From positions 1 to 15,853 of the forward strand of contig JAFTEK010000002.1 of assembly GCA_017453705.1 (NCBI GenBank): a DNA stretch of 15,853 nucleotides, written 5' to 3'. The notes under the pieces are model-generated. The model was given only the letters and a program-made list of their open reading frames with translations. It made no database searches and was not told the origin of the DNA. This DNA is from Treponema sp. GTDB taxonomy: Bacteria; Spirochaetota; Spirochaetia; Treponematales; Treponemataceae. How positions within the stretch are numbered: position 1 is the stretch's first letter; every line of letters starts with the position of its first letter. This document shows positions 6,065 through 14,140 of this stretch, piece by piece. Position numbers and translations under genes: made by a program.

Positions 6065-7624
6065 ATGGCAAAGAATTTATTGGAAATGAAACATATCACC
6101 AAGGAATTCCCCGGTGTCAAGGCCCTTAGCGATGTAAGCTTTGAGGTTGAGGAGGGTGAGATTCACGCCCTTTGTGGTGAGAACGGAGCCGGAAAGTCCA
6201 CGTTGATGAACGTCCTTTCAGGCATATACCCTTACGGTACATATTCAGGTGATATTGTTTATAATGGGAACGTCTGTAAGTTCCAGAAAATAAAGGACAG
6301 CGAGAAGGAAGGCATAGTCATCATCCATCAGGAGCTGGCTCTTGTTCCGCTGCTTACAATCGGTGAAAATATGTTCCTCGGCAACGAGCGGGGAACTCCA
6401 AATAGGATAGACTGGGCGCGCACTTTCAGCGAGGCTGATGAGCTTTTGCGCACTGTCGGGCTGAGCGATTCCTCCAGGACTTTGGTAAAGGACATTGGAG
6501 TTGGAAAGCAGCAGCTGGTAGAAATCGCCAAGGCTCTTGGAAAGAACGCCAAGCTGCTCATTCTGGACGAGCCGACGGCTTCTCTCAACGACACTGAAGC
6601 CAAGCACCTGCTTGACCTGCTGCTTGAGTTCAAGAAGAAGGGAATGACGAGCATCATCATCTCCCACAAGCTCAACGAGGTTTCCTATGTCGCGGACAAG
6701 ATTACGGTCATCCGCGACGGTCAGGTCATCAAGACGATGAGCAAGACCGACAGCTCCTTCTCAGAGGACACGATTATCTCCGCTATGGTAGGCCGCAGCC
6801 TTACCGACCGCTTCCCCAAGAGGGAGCCGAAAATCGGTGATATCTCCTTTGAGGTCAAGGACTGGTGTGTGGATCACCCGGTGTTTGACGGCATAAAGGT
6901 TTGCGACCACATCAACTTCAACGTCCGCAAGGGCGAGGTTGTCGGTATTTCCGGCTTGATGGGCGCGGGACGCACGGAGCTTGCGATGAGCATCTTCGGC
7001 CACTCCTATGGCGCGAACATCCGTGGAAAGATTTTCAAGGACGGCAAGGAAGTCCACTTCCCCAATGTCAAGGCTGCCATCGACCACAAGGTTGCATACG
7101 TCACCGAGGACAGGAAGGGCAACGGCCTTATCTTGAGCGAGTCCATCACGCAGAACACCTCCGCGGCATGTCCTGAGAAGATTTCCAAGCACGGAATCGT
7201 GGACTTTGACAAGGAGAGGGATGTTGCCCGCCACTACGTCAAGGAGATGCACACAAAATGTGCTTCTATCGATGATCAGGTTGGAAACCTGTCCGGCGGA
7301 AACATGCAGAAGGTTCTTCTGGGCAAGTGGCTGTTCGCGGATCCGGATGTCCTTATACTGGACGAGCCGACCAGGGGTATTGACGTAGGCGCCAAGTACG
7401 AAATCTACGGAATCATCAACAAGATGGTTTCAGAAGGCAAGTCCGTCATCTTCATCTCGTCGGAGATGCCTGAGATTCTCGGAATGAGTGACAGGATTTA
7501 CGTTATGAACGCCGGACGCATCATAGCCGAGCTTCCCGGAAAAGAGGCGACCCAGGAGAAGATAATGGCCTGCATCATCAACTCCGACAAGGGTGTAAAC
7601 CAGAACGTTGCAGAAAGCAATTAG
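6065..7624 (+). CDS. mmsA: Monosaccharide ABC importer, double ATPase (MmsA/GguA)
   Basis: Cytoplasmic motor of the sugar importer: 519 residues with two fused ABC domains, as in the RbsA/XylG/MglA group. The first domain has Walker [10 protein letters not shown] (38-46) and the Walker B region [13 protein letters not shown]. Its signature loop is the non-classical [13 protein letters not shown]. The second has a degenerate Walker A (GLMGAGRTE), [15 protein letters not shown] as signature and [16 protein letters not shown] as Walker B. One competent and one degenerate ATP site is normal in this group. The ATG at 6065 follows TTGGAGG; the longer frame from 6011 lies in the upstream terminator and is not used. 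mmsB starts 27 bases downstream. Family assignment is secure, and the GguA/MmsA subgroup follows from the ChvE and MmsB neighbours. Confidence 0.92.
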   Translation: MAKNLLEMKHITKEFPGVKALSDVSFEVEEGEIHALCGENGAGKSTLMNVLSGIYPYGTYSGDIVYNGNVCKFQKIKDSEKEGIVIIHQELALVPLLTIGENMFLGNERGTPNRIDWARTFSEADELLRTVGLSDSSRTLVKDIGVGKQQLVEIAKALGKNAKLLILDEPTASLNDTEAKHLLDLLLEFKKKGMTSIIISHKLNEVSYVADKITVIRDGQVIKTMSKTDSSFSEDTIISAMVGRSLTDRFPKREPKIGDISFEVKDWCVDHPVFDGIKVCDHINFNVRKGEVVGISGLMGAGRTELAMSIFGHSYGANIRGKIFKDGKEVHFPNVKAAIDHKVAYVTEDRKGNGLILSESITQNTSAACPEKISKHGIVDFDKERDVARHYVKEMHTKCASIDDQVGNLSGGNMQKVLLGKWLFADPDVLILDEPTRGIDVGAKYEIYGIINKMVSEGKSVIFISSEMPEILGMSDRIYVMNAGRIIAELPGKEATQEKIMACIINSDKGVNQNVAESN

Positions 7625-7651
7625 CAGCTGCTATAAAAATTGGAGGATACA

Positions 7652-8836
7652 ATGTCAACTTCATTGAATATAAAGAAGACTTTAAAGGACAACACGATTT
7701 TCATCGCGCTTATTGTCGTCATGCTGTTTTTCCAGGCGCTCATCACGGCGACTGACAACGGCTCCCTTTTCTCACCCAGCAACATCAAGAACCTGATTAA
7801 CCAGAACGCTTATGTTGTCGTTCTTGCGACCGGTATGCTTTGCTGTATCTTGACTGGTGGTAACATCGACCTGTCTGTTGGATCTATTGTCTGTCTTGTC
7901 GGTGCCATTGGCGGAACCTTGATAGTGAACTTGCACTGGAACATCTATGTTTCCATCCTCGTCTGCCTTGTCGTGGGTATTCTTATCGGTGCATGGCATG
8001 GAATGTGGATTGCTTATATCCATATACCTCCGTTCATCGTAACCCTTGCAGGAATGTTGCTCTGGCGCGGTGTCGCCCTCATCATCCTGAACGGACTTAC
8101 GATTTCTCCGATGCCCCCCAAGTACCTTAACCTCTTTGCTAGCTACATTCCGTTCAACGCTGACTCGGCTTCTACTATTTACGTGGTGACGATGATTATT
8201 GCCGCGCTTTGCTGTGCTGTCTATGTCATCGCAGAGGTCATATCCAGGAACACCAAGGTCAAGAAGGGCTACGAGGTTCCCAGCATGGCTGGTTTCCTTA
8301 TCAAGGTCATCGTTATCTGTGCCGTCATCATGCTCGTTGCCCACCTGCTCGGACAGGATCAGGGTCTGCCGATAATCCTCGTTATCGTTGGTGTCATAGT
8401 CGCAATCTATGCCTACTACACCAAGAACACGGTTTCCGGCCGCTACCTGTATGCTCTCGGTGGAAACGCAAAGGCCGCCAAGCTCTCCGGTGTCAATACG
8501 GACAAGGTTATGTTCTTTGCCTACACCAACATGGGATTCCTCTCTGCTGTCGCTGCCTTGATGTGTGTCGCGCGCTTTAACTCTGCCGCTCCGACCGCTG
8601 GAACCAACTACGAGATGGACGCAATCTCCTCATGTTTTATCGGAGGAGCCTCCGCTTATGGTGGAACCGGTAAGGTCTCCGGTGCTGTCATCGGTGCTAT
8701 ATTCATGGGCGTTCTTAACAACGGTATGTCCATCCTTGGTATCGATGCCAACTGGCAGAAGGCGGTCAAGGGTCTCGTCCTCCTGCTCGCCGTCCTCTTT
8801 GACGTTGTTTCAAAGAAGCGCAAGGGCGGAAAGTAA
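7652..8836 (+). CDS. mmsB: Monosaccharide ABC importer permease (MmsB/GguB)
   Basis: Inner-membrane channel subunit of the importer. The 394 residues belong to the branched-chain/ribose permease family (BPD_transp_2). Residues 15-35 form the first helix, and LTGGNIDLSVGSIVCLVGAIGG is the conserved second-region motif of RbsC/XylH/GguB permeases. The cytoplasmic coupling segment GRYLYALGGNAKAAKLSGVN contacts the ATPase, and GGASAYGGTGKVSGAVIGA precedes the last helices. The basic tail SKKRKGGK is cytoplasmic. It is longer than RbsC, as usual for the GguB group. The ATG at 7652 follows TGGAGG (7641-7646); a TTG at 7640 overlaps that site and is rejected. It is the last gene of the operon, closed by the terminator at 8880. 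Confidence 0.92.
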   Translation: MSTSLNIKKTLKDNTIFIALIVVMLFFQALITATDNGSLFSPSNIKNLINQNAYVVVLATGMLCCILTGGNIDLSVGSIVCLVGAIGGTLIVNLHWNIYVSILVCLVVGILIGAWHGMWIAYIHIPPFIVTLAGMLLWRGVALIILNGLTISPMPPKYLNLFASYIPFNADSASTIYVVTMIIAALCCAVYVIAEVISRNTKVKKGYEVPSMAGFLIKVIVICAVIMLVAHLLGQDQGLPIILVIVGVIVAIYAYYTKNTVSGRYLYALGGNAKAAKLSGVNTDKVMFFAYTNMGFLSAVAALMCVARFNSAAPTAGTNYEMDAISSCFIGGASAYGGTGKVSGAVIGAIFMGVLNNGMSILGIDANWQKAVKGLVLLLAVLFDVVSKKRKGGK

Positions 8837-8879
8837 GAACCGAGGGGCTAGTTCCCGAAAACTTCCATAACTAAAACAC

Positions 8880-8925
8880 CCCTTCTGGCGAACATTGTTA
8901 CTTCATGCCAGAAGGGTTTTTTTTT
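8880..8925 (+). terminator. Intrinsic terminator of the sugar-importer operon
   Basis: A perfect 10-bp stem (CCCTTCTGGC at 8880-8889, GCCAGAAGGG at 8907-8916) with a 17-base loop is followed by nine T. It lies 44 bases after the mmsB stop. Transcription from the opposite side would meet the same stem with only a short T run, so its bidirectional strength is doubtful. Confidence 0.9.
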
Positions 8926-8959
8926 GTATTTTGGGGCGGGCGGTTTCAAAAGAATAGGG

Positions 8960-9020
8960 CTGTTCGGAAACTGGCTCGGGCAACGCCAGCGGCTTCTTGC
9001 CAGTGCAGTTTTCCGAACAG
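8960..9020. repeat. Bulged inverted repeat in the intergenic region
   Basis: CTGTTCGGAAACTGGC at 8960-8975 pairs with GCCAGT-N4-TTTTCCGAACAG ending at 9020, with a small bulge, around a GC-rich centre. The surrounding sequence shares short words in related order with 1090-1170 (GGCAGTTGCA, GGCGTTGCC, CCAGCGG), so both may belong to one dispersed repeat family. It could also help stop leftward transcription from the 9077 gene. Confidence 0.6.
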
Positions 9021-9076
9021 GTTCAATGGGCAGCACGGTGCTACAGGCACTGAGCCTAAATTTTTGCAACTGCCTC

Positions 9077-10165
9077 TCAAAAGGACTTGTTTGATTCCCA
9101 TACCGTGCACAGCTGCTCGTCCAGGGCGTTGATGATTCCCAGTTCCTTTATTGCCAGCTTGCGTTCGGATAAGGCCGCGAAGATTGTAAAGATTCTGCCT
9201 GGTTTTCCGCCGTTCATAAAACACCATCCTTTTGCGGAAGCGAACAGGGCCTGTGATGCAAAGAGCATTCCGGTCAGCGTCAGCCCCTTGGAAAGGCCTG
9301 TTTCCAGCGCGCCCTGGGTTATGCGTAAGGAACCCAGCGTGTACAGGACTTTTCCTGCCGGGGAGAGAAGGGACAGGGCGGTCATGCTCAGTATTATTGC
9401 GATGGAAGGAAGCAGCCTTACTTTTCCTTTACGGCATATCTCGTCCGAGACAAGAAGGAGCAGCCAAAAAAGAATTTTCAGCCGGAGGGGGTTGGCCAGG
9501 TTAAAGAAGGGCAGGGCCAGCATTGCCAGCATCAGGAGCATGGACACGGCCGCGAGGCAGGCCTGGGGCAGGTCTTTTGGGCGGGGGGCAGCGCTTTCCG
9601 CTGTGATTTCCCCTTGTTTTTCAATTGCTTCTGGTTTTCCACAGGGGGCTCCGTTTCTTACGGCTGAGAGAAAGCGGGAGCGGGACTCGAATGTGTTTGC
9701 AAAAAGCCCAAGGAGCATCCCGGAGACAAGCCCGGATGCGAGCAAAAGCGGGGCTATAAGGTAAGCCTGGCTGCCGAACATAATCAGGCGGGCGACCGCT
9801 ATCTGGGCCGCGTTGTTTGCAAGCGCACCGGTCAGGCAAAGCCCGATATTGCTTATGTGGCGGTCAAGTCCGGTTTTCTTGAGGGATGTATACAGGGCAA
9901 AAACTGCCAGCCCGCTTGACAGGCTGCCCGCCGCGCTGAATAGGAACACATAGCTGATGGTCGTTCCGCTTATAACGGAAGAAAGGATGACTTTCAGCAG
10001 GATAAGGATGAGGATGTCGCGAAAGCGGAATGACTTTACCGCGAAGATGACAGGAAGGTTTGCCAGCCCCAGCCGCATGAAGGGCAGGGGCTTGGGAATG
10101 GCATATTCTACCGATGAAAGAAAGAGGCAGAGCGAGGCAAAAAAAGCAAGTGTGCCGCCCGGCAT
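9077..10165 (-). CDS. Gx transporter family (HepI-like) protein with EcfT-like C-terminal half
   Basis: A 362-residue membrane protein. Residues 1-160 match the Gx-transporter/HepI family (often annotated heptaprenyl diphosphate synthase component I), with the hallmark IPKPLPFMRLGLANLPVIFA, then LLKVILSSVISGT and SYVFLFSAAGSLSSGLAVF. This family resembles ECF-transporter S components. After a hydrophilic linker (about 165-205) comes a second hydrophobic half that reads like CbiQ/EcfT: a conserved SLLSPAGKVLYTLGSLRITQGALETGLSKGLTLTGMLFASQ stretch. The protein thus looks like a substrate-binding membrane component fused to a coupling component, with the ATPase encoded elsewhere. The start at 10165 has no ribosome site and follows the upstream stop by 16 bases, so re-initiation after the beta-barrel gene is likely. 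The substrate is unknown. Confidence 0.7.
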   Translation of the reverse strand: MPGGTLAFFASLCLFLSSVEYAIPKPLPFMRLGLANLPVIFAVKSFRFRDILILILLKVILSSVISGTTISYVFLFSAAGSLSSGLAVFALYTSLKKTGLDRHISNIGLCLTGALANNAAQIAVARLIMFGSQAYLIAPLLLASGLVSGMLLGLFANTFESRSRFLSAVRNGAPCGKPEAIEKQGEITAESAAPRPKDLPQACLAAVSMLLMLAMLALPFFNLANPLRLKILFWLLLLVSDEICRKGKVRLLPSIAIILSMTALSLLSPAGKVLYTLGSLRITQGALETGLSKGLTLTGMLFASQALFASAKGWCFMNGGKPGRIFTIFAALSERKLAIKELGIINALDEQLCTVWESNKSF

Positions 10166-10181
10166 GGACAGGCTGACCGGA

Positions 10182-10868
10182 CTAGAAGAAGTAGGTGTAG
10201 CTTAGCCCGAATGTAATCTTGCGGCGGGTCATCAGCGTAACACCGTCTTTCGCGTGATGGTTTATCTTTAGGTGAGCCAAATCCGCCATGTAGCGGCCGT
10301 CAAAGTTAACAAGCCCTTTGCCGACCTTGTAACCGATGGCTATTCCTCCCACGCAGCCGTAGAGGAACTTGCTTGTCACGTCCATGTTCGTCGTGTTGGT
10401 GGCGTTGGAAACCAAGACCCCCTCACTTTCAACGCGCTCCAGGTCAAATTTGACTGAACCAATCGGGATGGAAGCGTAGGGGCCTATCTGTGGAGTGATA
10501 CGGAAGTTCCCCTTTGCGAATGTGTAGCCTACCAAGAGGGGAATGTCAAATGATGAATAGGAAATCTTTCCCTTCATGTCGAATTCGGTCGTAGTTGCTT
10601 CCCAGCCAATCTCGTTGTGGGCGTAACCAAGGTCAAGCTCCACGCCAAAGCCCTTCATGTCCTGCTGCATGACCACAACATCTGCGGAAATGCCAAAACC
10701 GATGCCTTCAAATGGGGCAATGGCATACTTGCTGTCGAATAAGTCTTCGCTCAAGGTACTGCCAGCAGGAATTCCAAGGTATCCACGTGCCCCAACACCG
10801 AACTGAATCTGGGCAAAGAGTAGGCTTGAGGCAAAAAATGCCACGGCAAGGGCAAGTATTCTTTTCAT
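10182..10868 (-). CDS. Outer-membrane beta-barrel protein
   Basis: A 228-residue exported protein with a clear signal peptide (MKRILALAVAFFASSLLFA, cleavage before Gln20). Alternating polar/hydrophobic strands rich in glycine and aromatics follow: FGVGARGYLGIP, GFGVELDLGYAHNEIGW, SSFDIPLLVGYTFAKGNFRITPQIGPYASIPIGS, GCVGGIAIGYKVGKGLVNFDGRYMADL. The last strand ends in the Phe-terminated FGLSYTYFF, typical of barrels inserted by the BAM machinery. It resembles the general outer-membrane beta-barrel (PorT-like) families of 8-10 strands. GGAGGAAA sits eight bases before the ATG, and a near-consensus promoter lies upstream. It is cotranscribed with the Gx-transporter gene. The barrel call is firm, but the function (structural, adhesin or small porin) is not determinable. 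Confidence 0.78.
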   Translation of the reverse strand: MKRILALAVAFFASSLLFAQIQFGVGARGYLGIPAGSTLSEDLFDSKYAIAPFEGIGFGISADVVVMQQDMKGFGVELDLGYAHNEIGWEATTTEFDMKGKISYSSFDIPLLVGYTFAKGNFRITPQIGPYASIPIGSVKFDLERVESEGVLVSNATNTTNMDVTSKFLYGCVGGIAIGYKVGKGLVNFDGRYMADLAHLKINHHAKDGVTLMTRRKITFGLSYTYFF

Positions 10869-10901
10869 AATAAAATTTCCTCCGCTGGGAATCCTTGTAA
10901 T

Positions 10902-10930
10902 ATTCTAGCTTTTATCGGCATAAATGTCAA
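10902..10930 (-). promoter_or_regulatory. Near-consensus sigma-70 promoter of the barrel/Gx operon
   Basis: On the minus strand, TTGACA (10925-10930) and TAGAAT (10902-10907) are separated by exactly 17 bases. This predicts a start site near 10895 and a leader of about 27 bases carrying the ribosome site at 10876-10883. It is the best promoter match in the window and implies strong constitutive expression. Confidence 0.85.
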
Positions 10931-11007
10931 TTTCCTTTTCTCCCCTGTCCCAGGACAATCCGGCTGTTATCTTTCCTGCGGTCTCTAAAACTTCGGGGTC
11001 TTTTTTA

Positions 11008-11183
11008 CAGCTCGGTTCACTGAGAAAATCAGCTTGATTCACTGGGAAAATCAGCTTGATTTGCTGAGAAAATCAGCTTGATTCACTTGTAAAATCAGCT
11101 TGATTTGCTGAGAAAACCAGCTTGATTCACTGGGAAAATCAGCTTGGTTTGCTGGGAAAATCAGCTTGGTTTGCTGAAGGAAC
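11008..11183. repeat. Eight 22-bp tandem repeats with palindromic junctions
   Basis: Units start at 11008, 11030, 11052, 11074, 11096, 11118, 11140 and 11162. Most begin CAGCTTGATT and all but the last end GAAAAT, TAAAAT or GAAAAC. Two variants, with core TTCACTG or TTTGCTG, alternate from unit 2 to unit 7, implying expansion in 44-bp pairs. Each junction makes a palindrome (AATCA-GCT-TGATT), four of seven perfect. The unit is not a multiple of three, and no gene is expected through it. It lies 13 bases after the stop of the 11197 gene. The rest of 10931-11007 shows only a small TGTCC-CA-GGACA palindrome. Confidence 0.92.
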
Positions 11184-11196
11184 AGAAGCTACGTAT

Positions 11197-14139
11197 TTAC
11201 TCATAGATTGTCCTGCACTTGAGGAACTTGATTTCTTTGGGCGCGGGGGCTGGAACTGGCTGGCCGTCACGGAGCAGGGTGATTTCCAGCTTGTCGTGCT
11301 TTTCCAGAAGGTAGCCGCAGCCGACACCCAGGTTCAACAGCAGCCTGCCGTTCCCATAGTTTGCCAGAATGTGGTGCGGGCGGCCGTCCTCACCGTAGAA
11401 AGTGACTTCGACTTTCATGGAGGGGTTGGGCTTTTTCTTCAGGAAAAGGCGGGACAGGAGCGGCGGAAGATCCTTTTTCTGTTCCCCGGCTATGCCAAAT
11501 TCCGTCCATTCATATTTATCATGGAGTCCGTCAAGCTCTATGTATAGGAAGTCCATCTCCTTTCCCGGCACCGGCTCTGATAGCATTATGTCCAGGGGGC
11601 CGTCTTTGCCGCCGATTATACCGAAGGAAAGTTCTTTTTCCGTGAAAATCTTCTTGAGCTTGCCGAACGACAGGCCAAACACATCAGCGGAGTTGCCCAG
11701 CTCGTAATCTTCCTTAAAGAGCGGACTGGACAAGTTGTACCGCCTTAGATCATCTAGGCAGGCTTTTTCCCCGCAGGGAAGGAATATCTCAAAGTCTTTG
11801 TCCCACCTGTATTCTCCTGAGCAGATGAGCCAGTTGTACAGGTAGTAAGTCTCCAAGGGGTCAACGGTGCCTACGCTGGCCCGGTTTGCCAGAAGCATCT
11901 TTCTGGTCTCGCTGGCCGCCCCAAAGCCTTTCATCACACCGCCTTCTATGTTGGCAGCCCCCTTGAGTGAGTATGCGTACCAGTAGCCAAAGCTTTCAAA
12001 CAGGGCGAAAGAGCTGTTGCCCGTCTTTTCGACCGCGGCATATTTCTCATATAAAGCAAGCTTGTCCGAGACGTTTTTTTCTATAAAACACTTTCCTGTT
12101 GTATTCGGCCATCCTGTTGCCTGCGACCACACGTTTTCCACGCGATGGTAGTTTTCCGGGACTTTAATCTGGGAGAACATCTTGCCCCTCGCGTGGTCTA
12201 CCCCGATTCCGCTTGCAGGAACTATGATGATGCCCAGAAGAATCAGGACGATGAGCCTTGCCGTGTTGTCCTTTAGGTATTTATAGGCAAAGACCGCATG
12301 AAGGAATATGACACAGACCAGTGCAGGCCAGCTGCGGACAAATAGGGTGAACAAGTCCAGGCGGATAAAGCTGAATGTGTAGGAGACCGCCGGAATCATG
12401 GCAAGGGAAAGAATCATTGTGAACATCTCGATGTTCTTTCCCATCATGGAAGCCGCCGTATCCCCGCCCTTGTGCAGGAAGGAACAGAGAAAGAGGACTG
12501 GCAGCCAGACCGTCATGGCGAGCGGAACGACTTGCATTATGGTGTAGAGGGGATAGCGGATTGCACTGCCCGCATAAGGCATGAACCAGTCCGGCAGCTG
12601 CTGGCCAAAGAATGAGATTCCGTCCGCCAGCATGGACTGGCCTGCCATCGCCTTTATGTGGAGCAGCGTTCCCCACAGGAGGGGAACCGATGCGAGCAGG
12701 AGCAGTATGACAGGCAGCCAGCCCATCCAGAAGCCTGCCCTGCTGTACGGCTTTTCCGGGTCAGCCGCGATTTTCCTTGCCTGTATGGCGGCCAATGGGA
12801 TGAAACCCGCAAAGCAAGCCACGGCGTAGACCGGATAGTAGAGTCCGTGAAAGACGCTGACGAGCAGGAATACTTTCAGCCAGAGGTTTGGGCGTCTTAT
12901 AAGGGCTGGCAGCAGAAGGAGCAGGACGATGGGTGTCATAAAGGCGACCCTGTTGTAGTCGGGAATCTGGATTAGCAGTGCCAGCGCAAAACAGCCTGTT
13001 TTTCCCAGGTGCAACTTAAGCAGGAAGAGGGTGAGCGCGATGACAGTATAATAGAAGATATTGTTTGCAAGCGCATAATAGGCCATCTGTCCCTTTCCAA
13101 ACAGCTTAAAGAAAGCCCCCTGTACGATGGAATACAGGCCTGCCGGTGGTATGAAATCCCTGAAAGGAATCTGCCCCAGCTCAAAAACCTGCTGGAAAGC
13201 AAAGACATTCTCATAGGGGTGGTGCATGTCGGGGTTGACTACCGCCCCTTCCCCGCAGTAGAAGTTAAAGCACATGATTGCTATGCAGCTTCCCAGGCTT
13301 ATGTAACTGCTTGGATCCAGCTCTTCCGCCTTCCATGTTCCCTTGAGCGTCCTTGCCGCGTCTGCCAGTGACAGAAAGACTGCCAGAACCATAAAGAGCC
13401 TGGCCTCTGGGGTAATCCAAATCCATTCCTTTTGACCGAGGTAAGAGTAGTTTTGTATGCTGAGTATGTTGTATAGGAAGGGGAGAGCCAGCTGCATGAC
13501 TAGTGCCGCCCTCTTCTGAATAAGCCGCCTGTTTTTAAATGGCATGGACAGGGCGGTGCAGCAGATTGCAAAGACCAGTGCGTGGGAACTGGGAACACTC
13601 CAGTCCATGTCGTTGTGCGCCACCGGGTTAAAGCTGTCCATACAGCGCAAAAGATGATAATAGGCAAAGAACGTGTAGTAACTGATAAAGAATAGGCAGA
13701 ATGTGGAGCCTACCGCCTTTTTGTCCAGGACGTAGGCCAGGGCCATGAAAAAGACAGCCGCCAGCATCAGTTTGGAAAAGCTCTGCATAAAGAGCATCTT
13801 TAGGACAAAGAGCGAAATCGTACAGGCCAAAAGCAACATTGATTCCCCTGCTGTCTTGGCTGCCTTGCCGCTGTCATCTATGCCCCCGGCTTTCCTGCCT
13901 TTAAGCAATAGGCGGCAGACTATGGCGGCGGAGCCTAGCAGGATAAGCATCCTGAGCAGCAGGATTTCCGTTCCCTTGTTGCTCCTGACCCAGGTTGTCC
14001 ACTCCACAACTATGTCGTTGTAGGCCTGGGGCGAGTTGCCTGTCAGTGCCATCCACAGGATGCTGAAAATTCCCCCCATGGCGAATATGAGGGCAAGAAA
14101 AAGCAGGTCGCCTTTTGTCAGTTCTATCTTCCTGTCCAA
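11197..14139 (-). CDS. Very large GT-C-like membrane glycosyltransferase candidate
   Basis: A 980-residue protein with about 16-18 membrane helices to residue ~645 and a soluble, probably periplasmic, C-terminal third (650-980). The N-terminal ~290 residues form a helix bundle of their own. The second part carries an acidic loop NPDMHHPYENVF (302-313) followed by GQIPFRDFIPPAGLYS, resembling the first catalytic loop of GT-C (family 39/PMT-like) enzymes that use polyprenyl-linked sugars. I infer transfer of a sugar or modifying group to surface glycan. The start is TTG (14137-14139), preceded by GGAGGG with 6-base spacing and separated by one base from the upstream stop. A longer frame from an ATG at 14185-14187 overlaps the upstream gene by 47 bases and is less likely. 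It is the last gene of the operon, and the 22-bp array follows its stop. Confidence 0.6.
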   Translation of the reverse strand: MDRKIELTKGDLLFLALIFAMGGIFSILWMALTGNSPQAYNDIVVEWTTWVRSNKGTEILLLRMLILLGSAAIVCRLLLKGRKAGGIDDSGKAAKTAGESMLLLACTISLFVLKMLFMQSFSKLMLAAVFFMALAYVLDKKAVGSTFCLFFISYYTFFAYYHLLRCMDSFNPVAHNDMDWSVPSSHALVFAICCTALSMPFKNRRLIQKRAALVMQLALPFLYNILSIQNYSYLGQKEWIWITPEARLFMVLAVFLSLADAARTLKGTWKAEELDPSSYISLGSCIAIMCFNFYCGEGAVVNPDMHHPYENVFAFQQVFELGQIPFRDFIPPAGLYSIVQGAFFKLFGKGQMAYYALANNIFYYTVIALTLFLLKLHLGKTGCFALALLIQIPDYNRVAFMTPIVLLLLLPALIRRPNLWLKVFLLVSVFHGLYYPVYAVACFAGFIPLAAIQARKIAADPEKPYSRAGFWMGWLPVILLLLASVPLLWGTLLHIKAMAGQSMLADGISFFGQQLPDWFMPYAGSAIRYPLYTIMQVVPLAMTVWLPVLFLCSFLHKGGDTAASMMGKNIEMFTMILSLAMIPAVSYTFSFIRLDLFTLFVRSWPALVCVIFLHAVFAYKYLKDNTARLIVLILLGIIIVPASGIGVDHARGKMFSQIKVPENYHRVENVWSQATGWPNTTGKCFIEKNVSDKLALYEKYAAVEKTGNSSFALFESFGYWYAYSLKGAANIEGGVMKGFGAASETRKMLLANRASVGTVDPLETYYLYNWLICSGEYRWDKDFEIFLPCGEKACLDDLRRYNLSSPLFKEDYELGNSADVFGLSFGKLKKIFTEKELSFGIIGGKDGPLDIMLSEPVPGKEMDFLYIELDGLHDKYEWTEFGIAGEQKKDLPPLLSRLFLKKKPNPSMKVEVTFYGEDGRPHHILANYGNGRLLLNLGVGCGYLLEKHDKLEITLLRDGQPVPAPAPKEIKFLKCRTIYE

Positions 14140-14140
14140 G

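Noticed and set aside
6761-7252. Long minus-strand frame opposite mmsA
   Set aside because: It is a shadow of the ABC ATPase gene without ribosome site or recognisable features; the same applies to the minus frame at 7772-8344 opposite mmsB.
9087-9764. Long plus-strand frame opposite the Gx-transporter gene
   Set aside because: It is a shadow frame in GC-biased coding sequence with no domain, while the minus strand has clear family motifs and membrane segments.
11008-11183. CRISPR array
   Set aside because: Units are contiguous with no unique spacers and vary internally, so this is a tandem repeat. No cas genes are present.
11122-11547. Plus-strand reading frame starting inside the 22-bp repeats
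   Set aside because: It is antisense to the 980-residue protein, starts from a repeat, and has no ribosome site or recognisable domain.
13530-13620. PAP2 phosphatase motif (SVPSSHALV) in the 980-residue membrane protein
   Set aside because: Only a PSSH-like piece is present; the other PAP2 motifs (KxxxxxxRP and SRxxxxxHxxxD) were not found around it.
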